A DNA stretch of 64,000 nucleotides from Microcaldota archaeon (lineage in GTDB: Archaea > Micrarchaeota > Micrarchaeia > Norongarragalinales > Norongarragalinaceae). A program made the position numbers and the translations under genes. The notes under the pieces are model-generated. The model was not told the origin of the DNA, did no database searches, and was given only the letters and a program-made list of their open reading frames with translations. Positions within the stretch are counted from its first letter, which is position 1, and each line of letters opens with the position of its first letter. Of this stretch, positions 32,894-40,073 are shown one piece after another. The DNA is taken from positions 116,643 to 180,642 of the forward strand of contig JACQQD010000001.1 of the NCBI GenBank assembly GCA_016207165.1, in the 5' to 3' direction.

Positions 32894-34039
32894 ATGCGAG
32901 CAATCATTTTGGCGGGCGGGTATGGAAAACGCTTGGCCCCATTGACGTTGCGCTTGCCCAAGGCCTTGGTGGCGGTAGCTGGGGAACCCATCATTTCCCA
33001 TTTGTTGCACCTGATTTCCGAGGCTCATATCACCCGGGCCGTCATTTCCTTGAACAAGAACCAAAAACAAATCGAGGAATTCTTTGGAGACGGCTCGGAT
33101 TTCGGCGTTTCCGTGGAGTACCACTACGAGCACTCGGAAAGCGATTTGGACAAGCCCGGCGCCGTGGGGGCGCTCTCGGAACTGGTTTCCGAATTGGGGC
33201 CGGAGGAGAGCTTCGTCATCGGCGGCGACAACATCGTCTACGGATTGGACTTGGACAAGATGCTGGCGTTTCACAAGTCCAGCCGCGCCGCGGCCACGTT
33301 GGCGCTGTACGAATTGTCCAACCCGCGCCTGGTGGAATTGTACGGCGTGTGCAAGACGGAGCCGGACGGCCGCATCGCCGCCTTCCAGGAAAAGCCTTCG
33401 GCCAAAGACGCCGTTTCCAGGCTGGCGTCCACCGCCGTGTACGTCATGGGCGAATCGTTTCTGCGCGAGAAGCTGCCGGCCTACGTCCAGGAAAAAAAAG
33501 GCGAGGCCGACCGTATCGGGGATTTGTGGCTCCATTACTTGGATTCCGAGGACTTGTACGGTTTTGCGTTTTCCGGGGTTTGGGGCGACGCGAACTCGCC
33601 GGAAAGCTATTTGGAAACCCATCAGCGCGTCATGCAATACCAAGGCGAACGCGTGGATGTCGACGAATCCGCTTCCGTGTCACCGGACGCGCAACTGGTC
33701 TCGCCGGTGGTCATCGGGCCGGATTGCGTCGTTGAAGCCGGGGCGGTGGTCGGTCCGTTCACGACGCTGGGAGCCCGCGTCTGTCTTGGCAAAGGGGCCA
33801 TCGTCGCCAAAAGCATTCTCTACGACGGCGTGTCGTTGGGCCAAAAAACCCATGTGGACGCGTCGGTTTTGGATCAAGGCGTGCGATTGGAGGACGAGGC
33901 CCGCGTGGAAAAGCATGCGGTGCTGGGTGAACGGGTGCGTTTGGAGAAAGCCGCGCGCGTCCTGATGGGCTCGCGCATTTGGCCGAAAATGAATTTGGAT
34001 GCCCAATCGGTGGTCCGCGGATGCCTGTCGTACGACTGA
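32894..34039 (+). CDS. Sugar-1-phosphate nucleotidyltransferase with left-handed beta-helix
   Basis: 381 aa. The N-terminal nucleotidyltransferase has MRAIILAGGYGKRLAPLT and LPKALVAVAGEPIISHLL, the signature for activating sugar 1-phosphates with NTP. The C-terminal 140 residues carry hexapeptide repeats (LVSPVVIGPDCVVEAGAVVG; ARVCLGKGAIVAKSIL) of a left-handed beta-helix, as in GlmU-like and GDP-mannose pyrophosphorylase-like enzymes. The acceptor sugar is not certain. It overlaps the phosphomutase gene by 19 bp, so the pair would make an activated sugar for surface glycans. The start at 32894 is the natural beginning of the fold; ATG 32879 adds five residues. Confidence 0.88.
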   Translation: MRAIILAGGYGKRLAPLTLRLPKALVAVAGEPIISHLLHLISEAHITRAVISLNKNQKQIEEFFGDGSDFGVSVEYHYEHSESDLDKPGAVGALSELVSELGPEESFVIGGDNIVYGLDLDKMLAFHKSSRAAATLALYELSNPRLVELYGVCKTEPDGRIAAFQEKPSAKDAVSRLASTAVYVMGESFLREKLPAYVQEKKGEADRIGDLWLHYLDSEDLYGFAFSGVWGDANSPESYLETHQRVMQYQGERVDVDESASVSPDAQLVSPVVIGPDCVVEAGAVVGPFTTLGARVCLGKGAIVAKSILYDGVSLGQKTHVDASVLDQGVRLEDEARVEKHAVLGERVRLEKAARVLMGSRIWPKMNLDAQSVVRGCLSYD

Positions 34040-35394
34040 ACCCGGACATGTTCCGCGCGTACGACATCCGAGGCATCGTCGGAGAGGACCTCAACGACGC
34101 CGTCTTTGAACGCCTGGGCCAGGCCTTCGGGCAATACCTGCGCGAACGCTCTGGAAACAAGCCGTCGTGTGCCGTCGGCGGCGACAACCGCGAATCGTCG
34201 GCTTCCTATTTGAGCGCCTTCACCACGGGCTTGCTTTCCGTGGGCTGCGACGTGATGCACGTCGGCGAGATCACGACTCCCGGCCTTTACTTTGCCAATT
34301 CCTTTTTGAAAACCACCGGCGCGGCCGCGGTGACGGCGTCGCACAACCCGCCGAAGTACAACGGCGTGAAGTTCATTTTCCAAGGAAAAAGCGCGGGCGG
34401 AGCCGAGGTCCAGCGCGTGCGCGAACTGGCCGAGAAAAACTCGTTTTCAAAAGGGCAAGCCACCCTCTCCAAAAAGGACGTCACGCCGGCTTATTTGGAG
34501 GCCTTGTCGGAAAATGCCGAGCCCCTCAAACTCAAGGTGGTGGCGGACTGCGGCAACGGCGTGGCCTCCGATTTCGCTGTTTCCTACTTGAAGTCGCTGG
34601 GTTGCGACGTGGTGCCGCTTCACTGCGATTCCTCCAAGCCTTTTTCCGTGCACGTGCCGGACCCCGTGGACCCCGACAACTACGTGGATTTGGCGGCCGC
34701 CGTCCGCAAGCACGAGGCCGACGTGGGCTTGTTGTTTGACGGCGACGGCGACCGCGTGGGCGCCGTGGACGAGTTCGGTGGCATCGTGTCACCCGACAAG
34801 ATGTTGATCTTGTTCGCGCGCAAGTTCCTCAAGGAAAACCCCGGCGAAAAAGTCGTCATTGAAATCAAGTGTTCGCAGGCCGTTCAGGACGAAGTCGAGA
34901 AGCTCGGCGGAACGGCGGTGTGGGCGCCCACAGGCAGAACGGTGATTGAAGACGTTTTGTTCAAGGAACACGCGAAGCTGGCTGGGGAAATGTCGGGCCA
35001 CTTTTTCTTTTTGAACGGCCGGGCGTGGCTTTCCGAATCGCTGTACGCGGCACGGCAGTTGCTTGAAATCATCGCTGAAAACGGTTCGCTTTCCAAGCAG
35101 GTCGCTTCCATGCCGAAGTACGTGTCGTCCCGCGAGTACCGAGTGGACGTCACTGACGGGGAAAAATTCCGAATCGTTTCGAAACTGTCCAGCCAATTCA
35201 AGAAGACGCACCGCGTTTTGGAACTGGATGGCGCCAAGGTGTTGTTTGACGATGGTTGGGGCTTGGTTCGAGCGTCCAATTCCGAAGCCAAGGTGTCCCT
35301 CCGGTTTGAATCCAAAACGCGGAAGGGCTTGGCGGCGATTGAGTCCGCTTTCAAGGAAAAACTCTTGGCCGCAGGCGTGTCCGTGCCGTTTTAG
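34021..35394 (+). CDS. Phosphomannomutase / phosphoglucomutase
   Basis: 457 aa alpha-D-phosphohexomutase. All four signatures are present: the N-terminal MFRAYDIRGIVGEDL, active-site Ser in AVTASHNPPKYNGVKF, metal-binding DGDGDRVGAVDE and sugar-binding GEMSGHFFFLNG. It interconverts hexose 6- and 1-phosphates and would supply the substrate of the nucleotidyltransferase encoded just upstream. The start at 34021 overlaps the upstream gene; ATG 34048 is an alternative. The 3' end overlaps the convergent PIN gene by 4 bp. Confidence 0.93.
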   Translation: MPVVRLNPDMFRAYDIRGIVGEDLNDAVFERLGQAFGQYLRERSGNKPSCAVGGDNRESSASYLSAFTTGLLSVGCDVMHVGEITTPGLYFANSFLKTTGAAAVTASHNPPKYNGVKFIFQGKSAGGAEVQRVRELAEKNSFSKGQATLSKKDVTPAYLEALSENAEPLKLKVVADCGNGVASDFAVSYLKSLGCDVVPLHCDSSKPFSVHVPDPVDPDNYVDLAAAVRKHEADVGLLFDGDGDRVGAVDEFGGIVSPDKMLILFARKFLKENPGEKVVIEIKCSQAVQDEVEKLGGTAVWAPTGRTVIEDVLFKEHAKLAGEMSGHFFFLNGRAWLSESLYAARQLLEIIAENGSLSKQVASMPKYVSSREYRVDVTDGEKFRIVSKLSSQFKKTHRVLELDGAKVLFDDGWGLVRASNSEAKVSLRFESKTRKGLAAIESAFKEKLLAAGVSVPF

Positions 35395-35783
35395 AGTCTC
35401 AATTCTTCCGGACGAATGATTTGGATTCCGCGAAATTCCTTGAGTTTCAGCAAGTGCCGATCGTACGTGAGGATATGGGTCGCATGGCCGTCTACCGCAC
35501 ACGCCAGTACCTTGTCGTCTTCGGGGTCATCTTTCACGGCGTGTATGACCGTCGTTACTGCAACTATGTTTGTCAGCGCGGTGACTCTTGACGTGGCGTC
35601 TTGCACTTCTCTGGTCTGGTACTCGAAGTCCCTATGCAAGACGGATTGAAGTTCTTCAAGGATTTCTTTTGAAACCAACAGGGTTGCATGTGTCTTGTGC
35701 AACGCGCGGATTTTTTTGTCCGCCTCGCTACCGTCCCACTGGGTGGCAGAAACTAAAATGTTCGTATCCAGCACCACCCGCAT
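35391..35783 (-). CDS. PIN-domain ribonuclease toxin
   Basis: 130 aa. Acidic active-site residues appear in MRVVLDTNILVSATQW, in KEILEELQSVL, in DPEDDKVLACAVDG and in the C-terminal HILTYDRHLLKL, as in the PIN_3 (COG1569-like) group. It would cleave RNA with Mg2+. It follows the AbrB-type gene at 35787-36062 by 3 bp, forming a type II toxin-antitoxin pair next to the tRNA-Met integration site. It belongs to the chromosomal side, not the provirus. Confidence 0.85.
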   Translation of the reverse strand: MRVVLDTNILVSATQWDGSEADKKIRALHKTHATLLVSKEILEELQSVLHRDFEYQTREVQDATSRVTALTNIVAVTTVIHAVKDDPEDDKVLACAVDGHATHILTYDRHLLKLKEFRGIQIIRPEELRL

Positions 35784-35786
35784 GTT

Positions 35787-36062
35787 TCAGAAACGCCTTT
35801 TCCGATGCTTTTCAATGAGGTCCGGAATATCCCTTTCAGTCAATCCCTTCTTTTGTAGCCGTTTCTTGCCTTCTTTTCCCATGGTTTCCCAATCCTTCCA
35901 AAACTGTTCTTCCGTCGGCGGAAGCATGCGTTTAAGTACAATCGTGTCGCCGCGGACCGCCAAGGCAAACGCCGTGCCCTCTTCAATGCCCATTTCGTCC
36001 CGCGTTTCTTTAGGAATCACGAGCTGTCCCTTGCTGGATACTTTTACGATTTCAACGTGCAT
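35787..36062 (-). CDS. AbrB/SpoVT-type antitoxin
   Basis: 91 aa. The N-terminal swapped-hairpin DNA-binding fold starts MHVEIVKVSSKGQLVIPKET, then RDEMGIEEGTAFALAVRG. The C-terminal 40 residues (PTEEQFWKDWETMGKEGKKR) would wrap the PIN toxin. It lies directly upstream of the PIN gene on the same strand and probably autoregulates the pair. The start at 36062 is the fold boundary; the in-frame extension to 36188 lacks domain character. On the minus strand a TTTATGG element about 30 bp upstream could be its TATA box. Confidence 0.85.
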   Translation of the reverse strand: MHVEIVKVSSKGQLVIPKETRDEMGIEEGTAFALAVRGDTIVLKRMLPPTEEQFWKDWETMGKEGKKRLQKKGLTERDIPDLIEKHRKRRF

Positions 36063-36241
36063 GGCCTTCTCCTCCACGGTCCAAAAATCCATAAATCTTA
36101 CTTTTGGATTCGGCCTATTAATGCTTTTCGGAATTCGCGGCAAACCTGACCCGCACTTGAAACCCCTTAAAAACGTCTTTGGACACAAGAATTTTCCTGA
36201 TTCGCCCAGTTTCTGTTTATTCAGTTACTGGCAATCAAGAC

Positions 36242-36371
36242 GCCGAGGTAGCTCAGCCTGGCTAGAGCGCTAGACTCATATGCCCGTTTCCTTGTTTAGG
36301 GAGCGGTGGAATTCTATGCCGGTGGTTGCTGGGCCATCTAGAAGTCGAGGGTTCAAATCCCTCCCTCGGCA
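36242..36371 (+). tRNA. tRNA-Met(CAU) with a 55-nt intron; provirus integration site
   Basis: The acceptor stem GCCGAGG (36242-36248) pairs with CCTCGGC (36364-36370), with discriminator A at 36371. The anticodon stem CTAGA/TCTAG flanks the loop CTCATAA with anticodon CAT (36277-36279). The T arm is GAGGG-TTCAAAT-CCCTC. The intron is 36281-36335, at the canonical 37/38 site. It is probably the elongator tRNA-Met, as there is no initiator-type anticodon stem, although tRNA-Ile2 with a modified CAU cannot be excluded. The last 13 nt of the tRNA fall inside the 15-bp attL repeat. Confidence 0.93.
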
Positions 36372-37471
36372 TGACCCGGAAAGTTCATGTGCCGCACTCC
36401 ATCAAGATTCAAACGAGCGTACTGTTTGAGCAAATCCATTTTGCCTTCGTCAAAGATTTTCCTGACGATTTGACGCATCAAGTCCTTGTCCTTCCGGATC
36501 AATTCGACGACTTCATCCGAAAAGCCTTCCAGGAATTCCTCGGGAGACGTGGCCCCCATTTTCTGCAATTCACCCATGAGCGCCTGCTCTCCGGAGTGAT
36601 CGTACACTGAAAGCATGTTGGACTTCTTGGACCACCGCGCAAACGTGCGCGTCGCCGAATCACTAGCGCCGTTGGCCCGCAACTGCGTGATCTTGGAGTG
36701 CCGGAACCAATGCGGGTTGATCCGCTTCTTGACGCCGGCACGCTGGCCGAGGCCACGCAAGAACTTGGCCAAGTTCGCCGGCTCCAACGCATCACCATGA
36801 AAATTCAGCCAAAGCGGGGCCTCCGAATCCGATTTCTTCGGGTGTTCACGCAAGTACGCCCGGAACAAGTCGACGGCGTGACGATTGATCACCGGCACGC
36901 GGCCGTTCCGGTACGGCGTCTTGGTACCATGAAAGTGAAAGATCAAAAACGGCGGCCGATCCGTGACGTCGCCCACCTTCAAATCCGTGAACTCCTTGGC
37001 GGCGCCCCCGGATTCAAACAAGCACCGCACCACAACTTGCTCCCGCACGCTGCGACACGCCGCCTCCAAGCGCGTGATGTCCTCATCGGTGAGAACCTCG
37101 TTCTCCGGAATCAATTTGTCCGCCGGCCGAACCACGCGCACCCGGCCCGCCCGCTTGGCGTCACCATCCAAGAACCGGTAAAACTTTTTGAGAGCCACCT
37201 GGTAGTCGTGCTTGGTCCACGCCCGCCACTTGCTCGTGTTAATGGCCACTAGGACGGCATCCAAGTCTTCGTCCTGGAGATCCACCAACGCCTTGGAAGT
37301 CAAGCGCTTGATGGACGTAAAATTGCTGATGTACTTGCTCAACCGCAACTCGCCCACGCCCTGGGCCTGCAAGTTGTTCAAGAACCGCGTGATGGCCTCC
37401 TTGTCCCGCGCCGAAAAAGTAGACCTAGCCAACGACAGCTGGCGTTGCGCGTACAAAGCCACTCCATCCAT
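36353..37471 (-). CDS. int: Tyrosine recombinase (provirus integrase)
   Basis: 372 aa. The N-terminal SAM-like core-binding domain spans about 18-105 and the catalytic domain 125-295. Visible active-site residues are Lys184 (GTKTPYRNGRVPV), His254-x-x-Arg257 (NPHWFRHSK) and the nucleophile Tyr290 (MLSVYDHSG). The first catalytic Arg, normally in a GxRxxE motif (SGARIGE in relatives), is replaced by Ala157 in SGGAAKEFTDLKVGDV. The C-terminal extension of about 80 residues is helical. The final residues GHAEGGI are encoded by the attL core and tRNA T-loop sequence. In the excised circle the frame would continue 28 codons past the core. It probably catalyses integration at the tRNA-Met 3' end. 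Confidence 0.85.
   Translation of the reverse strand: MDGVALYAQRQLSLARSTFSARDKEAITRFLNNLQAQGVGELRLSKYISNFTSIKRLTSKALVDLQDEDLDAVLVAINTSKWRAWTKHDYQVALKKFYRFLDGDAKRAGRVRVVRPADKLIPENEVLTDEDITRLEAACRSVREQVVVRCLFESGGAAKEFTDLKVGDVTDRPPFLIFHFHGTKTPYRNGRVPVINRHAVDLFRAYLREHPKKSDSEAPLWLNFHGDALEPANLAKFLRGLGQRAGVKKRINPHWFRHSKITQLRANGASDSATRTFARWSKKSNMLSVYDHSGEQALMGELQKMGATSPEEFLEGFSDEVVELIRKDKDLMRQIVRKIFDEGKMDLLKQYARLNLDGVRHMNFPGHAEGGI
36359..36373 (+). repeat. attL core, 15 bp in tRNA-Met 3' end
   Basis: CCCTCCCTCGGCATG covers the 3' strand of the T stem, the 3' acceptor strand, the discriminator and two flanking bases. It is identical to 48040-48054. Integration here leaves the tRNA gene intact. Confidence 0.93.
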
Positions 37472-37539
37472 TACAGGTACCCTTCCTCTCGCGCTACTTT
37501 AAGCAAATCCAATAAAAAACGCATTCTCGACCGCGACAC

Positions 37540-37641
37540 TCAAACCACCAAGAAAACCCGGTCGCCCACGCGCTCAACCACGCCGTGCGGAAACAAGCTT
37601 AACGCTTCCACCGGCACCCTTGAAATATCCCAACGCCTCAC
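37540..37641 (-). CDS. Possible 33-aa ORF coupled to the RHH gene
   Basis: GTG start overlapping the stop of the ribbon-helix-helix gene (GTGA junction). It reads MRRWDISRVPVEALSL onward, with a beta-like FPHGVVERVGDRVFLVV end. The composition looks protein-like, but no family is recognised and the length is small. A promoter-like stretch and the integrase gene follow on the same strand. Confidence 0.4.
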   Translation of the reverse strand: MRRWDISRVPVEALSLFPHGVVERVGDRVFLVV

Positions 37642-37772
37642 GCCGACCCCTCCGCATACTTCTGCAAAACGCACGACCGGATCAACTCACTGCGAGACAA
37701 GCCGATACGCTCCGACTCCTTGTCCAACAACTTGACAATTTTCTCCGGCAACGAAATTGAAACAAGTTCCAT
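37638..37772 (-). CDS. Ribbon-helix-helix (CopG/Arc-type) DNA-binding protein, 44 aa
   Basis: MELVSISLPEKIVKLLDKES forms the strand and first helix, followed by ERIGLSRSELIRSCVLQ, the RHH second helix with the usual SRSELIR motif. This is the minimal dimeric RHH fold used by many archaeal virus repressors. It is divergent from the winged-helix gene at 37855 across an 82-bp promoter region. It likely controls itself, the integrase downstream on the same strand and the rightward early genes. Confidence 0.82.
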   Translation of the reverse strand: MELVSISLPEKIVKLLDKESERIGLSRSELIRSCVLQKYAEGSA

Positions 37773-37854
37773 ACGAAGGCCTATCGGTTAACACTTAATC
37801 TATTCTTAAAGGTTTCGTTGCTTGCCAGTAGTTTAAGTACAAATCATATACGCT
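37773..37854. promoter_or_regulatory. Divergent early promoter region of the provirus
   Basis: TATTCTTAAAGG (about 37801-37812) read on the minus strand gives CCTTTAAGAATA, a TATA-like element about 30 bp before the RHH start. GTTTAAGTAC (37831-37840) lies about 25 bp before the rightward ATG, consistent with a leaderless transcript. The region is visibly A+T-rich. Both small DNA-binding proteins encoded on its sides are candidate regulators. Confidence 0.55.
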
Positions 37855-38202
37855 ATGCGTATGGCGGACGAGCCGACTATTGAAGAAATGGTCCAACTCC
37901 TAAAGAAACGGCGTTTCCTGCCGTTTGGCCACTCGTCTTACTTGGCAATCTTCATCGCAATGCTGGAAAAACCGCTCTCCAAGGCCGAAATGCAGGAAAT
38001 CGCAGGGCCCACTCCGCAAGGCGCGTTCATTCGAATTTTTGCAGCCCCGGGCGTCGGCTTCATGAACCGCGTCTTCGGCAAAAGCAAGCAAGGTAGCGAC
38101 ATCGTCAAGTACGAGTTGACGGAGAACGGACGCCAATTCGTCCTGGATCAACTGGACCTACTCAAAACGTTTTATAAGGCCACAGAACCAAAAAAAGAGT
38201 GA
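37855..38202 (+). CDS. Winged-helix-like regulator of the provirus
   Basis: 115 aa. The segment SSYLAIFIAMLEKPLSKAEM, then QEIAGPTPQGAFIRIF and a charged KQGSDIVKYELTENGRQFVL wing, fits a winged-helix domain, and a C-terminal helix could dimerise. It is first gene of the rightward early group, 7 bp before the next ORF. Probable repressor or activator opposing the RHH protein. ATG 37861 (MADEPTIEEM) is an alternative start. Confidence 0.6.
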   Translation: MRMADEPTIEEMVQLLKKRRFLPFGHSSYLAIFIAMLEKPLSKAEMQEIAGPTPQGAFIRIFAAPGVGFMNRVFGKSKQGSDIVKYELTENGRQFVLDQLDLLKTFYKATEPKKE

Positions 38203-38209
38203 ACAGCCA

Positions 38210-38518
38210 ATGGACAACTTCGAAGCGCAAGTAATTTCAATAACCCCCGTTCACTGGCCGGATGGCACTCTTGCCGTTAGCGTCGTCTTCGGTAACCCCG
38301 TTGCCGTTCAACAAAAAACACCAGATCAAAAAAACGTCGTACACGTTCAATTGCCAGGCCAACTACAAAACCAAGCGGTTCCACTCGCAAATCGCGTTAT
38401 ACTTCTTTTAACCCAAAAAGAATGGGACCAACTTCAACACAAGCCGACATACGGGGAAGCTTTCACATTCGCATCAACGAAAAACGGTTTCAAATTTGAA
38501 CGGGCTGCAAAAAATTAA
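38210..38518 (+). CDS. Provirus hypothetical protein, 102 aa
   Basis: A mostly beta protein (AQVISITPVHWPDGTLAVSV; NRVILLLTQKEWDQLQ) without cysteines or TM segments. It lies between the regulator and hicB with gaps of 7 bp and 1 bp, so it shares their transcript. The beta pattern and the position next to HicBA resemble small accessory proteins in archaeal viral early operons, but no family is recognised. Lower G+C than the virion genes. Confidence 0.55.
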   Translation: MDNFEAQVISITPVHWPDGTLAVSVVFGNPVAVQQKTPDQKNVVHVQLPGQLQNQAVPLANRVILLLTQKEWDQLQHKPTYGEAFTFASTKNGFKFERAAKN

Positions 38519-38519
38519 C

Positions 38520-38840
38520 ATGTTTTGTTTTGACCTCCGGTTCAACACAAAAAAAGACGGAAAATTTTGGTTTATCGAGTGCCCAGACTATCCCGTGTTC
38601 ACGCAAGGCCGAACCAAAAAAGAAGCCAAAGAAAACCTCAAAGAAGCATTTTTGCTTTACGCCTCCGATTCAGATGCACAAGCCAAGCATCCCGAGCTAA
38701 AGCAATTATTCGCCCAGCAGCCAACCCAAGTCAAGTCCCTTACCGTTACGTTCGCGGTACCCGTCGATTCTTTCCTCTCAGCCATTTATGCCCCGCTTGC
38801 CGATTCTGTCAGGAAAACAACTGGCGAAAATCCTCTGTAA
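38520..38840 (+). CDS. hicB: HicB-like antitoxin
   Basis: 106 aa. The N-terminus has the degenerate RNase H-like HicB fold (MFCFDLRFNTKKDGKFWFIE, CPDYPVFTQGRTKKEAKENL, KEAFLLYAS). The C-terminal part is not a clear helix-turn-helix or RHH, so DNA binding may be weak or supplied by the neighbouring regulators. It overlaps hicA by 53 bp. ATG 38520 is chosen because it begins the first beta strand; ATG 38496 would add eight residues inside the previous gene. Confidence 0.75.
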   Translation: MFCFDLRFNTKKDGKFWFIECPDYPVFTQGRTKKEAKENLKEAFLLYASDSDAQAKHPELKQLFAQQPTQVKSLTVTFAVPVDSFLSAIYAPLADSVRKTTGENPL

Positions 38841-39018
38841 ACACTTCGGCTTCACGGAATCCCGAATAGCTGGAAGCCACCTCATCCTGAAAGGCGCCCG
38901 AAACGGCCAAGCCAAGACCATTCCAATTCCACTGCACCCGGAAATCGGGCGGCACTTGTTGAGCAGGATACTAAAAGAAGCCGAAATTTCACGAGAAGAA
39001 TTCGAAAACGCGTTATAG
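38788..39018 (+). CDS. hicA: HicA-like mRNA interferase toxin
   Basis: 76 aa of the YcfA/HicA double-stranded RNA-binding fold: starts MPRLPILSGKQLAKILCKHF, the active-site His is in IAGSHLILKG, and the end IPIPLHPEIGRHLLSRILKE is typical. HicA cleaves mRNA in the absence of HicB. The order antitoxin then toxin, with overlap, differs from the classical hicA-hicB order. In a provirus it can act as an addiction module or as protection against superinfection. Confidence 0.85.
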   Translation: MPRLPILSGKQLAKILCKHFGFTESRIAGSHLILKGARNGQAKTIPIPLHPEIGRHLLSRILKEAEISREEFENAL

Positions 39019-39225
39019 GCCGCGCAAATCTGAGAAGATTACGTTCAAGCCAAGCAACGCCTTGCTTTTCTCCTCCGGCGACAACTCCGGCTTGTCCACC
39101 AACCTCATGACCATGGCGTGGTACTTGCGTTGTTCTTCCAGCGTAATCCAGTGGCGTTCCACGGCCCGCGCCAAATCCGATTCAATCTGCTCAAGGTACC
39201 GAGCGTAGGCCTTCCCCATCACCAA
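39013..39225 (-). CDS. Provirus hypothetical protein, 70 aa
   Basis: A helical charged protein (YARYLEQIESDLARAVERHW; EEQRKYHAMVMRLVDKPELS). It is convergent with hicA, overlapping by 6 bp. CTTTAAAACC around 39240-39249 on the minus strand is a possible TATA box. No function is recognised. Confidence 0.5.
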   Translation of the reverse strand: MVMGKAYARYLEQIESDLARAVERHWITLEEQRKYHAMVMRLVDKPELSPEEKSKALLGLNVIFSDLRGL

Positions 39226-39334
39226 AGACTCGCGGGAACCCTTTAAAACCCTGGAGGCAGCAGCTGGCCGGTGAAATTTCAGCCTTTCTTGCGGCGTTTT
39301 TCTTCTAGTTTAACCAGAATCTCTAGGTGATTTT

Positions 39335-39676
39335 ATGACCAAAAAAACCCAAAGCCAAATTCTCGCGGAACTCCAGAACGGCTTGCACGACTCAAGCATC
39401 AAAGCAATGGACGGCTACCTGAAATACCTCCAGGAATTAAAGGTGCATTCAGACGAACTAGAAAAGCTCGAATTTACCTCTGCTTACGGCACAACGGCGC
39501 TTTTGCAAATGAGCGCTGTCACGTCAACTCTTGGTAAACAAATTTTTGAATTGGAGAGCTCCTTGAACCGTTTTTCCGAAACGACGACGAAACTGACCCA
39601 CGTCCTGATAGTTCTTGCAGGACTCCAAATCGTTTTAGTCGTCCTGCAGGTTGGCCGGATGTTCAATTTCTTTTGA
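39335..39676 (+). CDS. Coiled-coil protein with C-terminal membrane anchor
   Basis: 113 aa. Helical, with heptads from about 35 to 85, and one C-terminal TM helix (about 88-107, LTHVLIVLAGLQIVLVVLQV). AGGTGA lies 5 nt before the ATG. The tail-anchored shape is common in archaeal viruses for membrane-associated virion or exclusion proteins. It is convergent with the virion operon, 11 bp from its last stop. Confidence 0.6.
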   Translation: MTKKTQSQILAELQNGLHDSSIKAMDGYLKYLQELKVHSDELEKLEFTSAYGTTALLQMSAVTSTLGKQIFELESSLNRFSETTTKLTHVLIVLAGLQIVLVVLQVGRMFNFF

Positions 39677-39687
39677 TGTCGACTTCA

Positions 39688-39867
39688 TCACTTTCCGCGG
39701 CGGATGAGTTCTTCCCGAAGCGCATCAATGGCGTCAATCAACCGTTCGTGGGACGCCTGGAGCTTTCGGAACACGGTTTCATGGATGTACACCATGTACG
39801 CAAGCCATAGCGCGACGATGCCGTTGTTCGCCAGCGCGTCCAAAATGATTGCGGAGAAATCAGTCAC
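39688..39867 (-). CDS. Small one-TM protein at the end of the virion operon
   Basis: 59 aa from a GTG start that overlaps the preceding gene by 4 bp. One hydrophobic segment (about 14-30, NNGIVALWLAYMVYIHE) is followed by a charged amphipathic helix (KLQASHERLIDAIDALREEL). This shape recalls small phage holin-like or membrane-fusion accessory proteins. Function is unproven. Confidence 0.5.
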   Translation of the reverse strand: MTDFSAIILDALANNGIVALWLAYMVYIHETVFRKLQASHERLIDAIDALREELIRRGK

Positions 39868-40073
39868 ACGCCAAACCCCATTTTCCGCAGGCGCTCCGCC
39901 AAAGCGTTTGCGTCCATGTATGAAGACTTTACGGTGACTTCCACGTCCACCGTGCCATCCGGATTCGTCGCCACGACCTCCCACTTGACGGCGTTGGCCA
40001 ACTCCAAGGCCTCCGGCGACAACGACCCCAAAACCCCTTGCGGTTTCAACGGAATGTTTTTGAGCCTCATCAA
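39864..40073 (-). CDS. Virion-operon hypothetical protein, 69 aa
   Basis: Sequence MMRLKNIPLKPQGVLGSLSP, then a beta-rich segment (KWEVVATNPDGTVDVEVTVK) and a short C-terminal helix. It overlaps the spike-like gene (4 bp) and the 59-aa gene (4 bp), so it is translationally coupled within the operon. Its place next to the spike suggests a small virion or assembly protein. Confidence 0.5.
   Translation of the reverse strand: MMRLKNIPLKPQGVLGSLSPEALELANAVKWEVVATNPDGTVDVEVTVKSSYMDANALAERLRKMGFGV

Noticed and set aside
37445..37735. 96-codon plus-strand frame between integrase and RHH genes
   Set aside because: Thr/Ser/Arg low-complexity; the minus strand encodes a clear RHH protein and a coupled short ORF.
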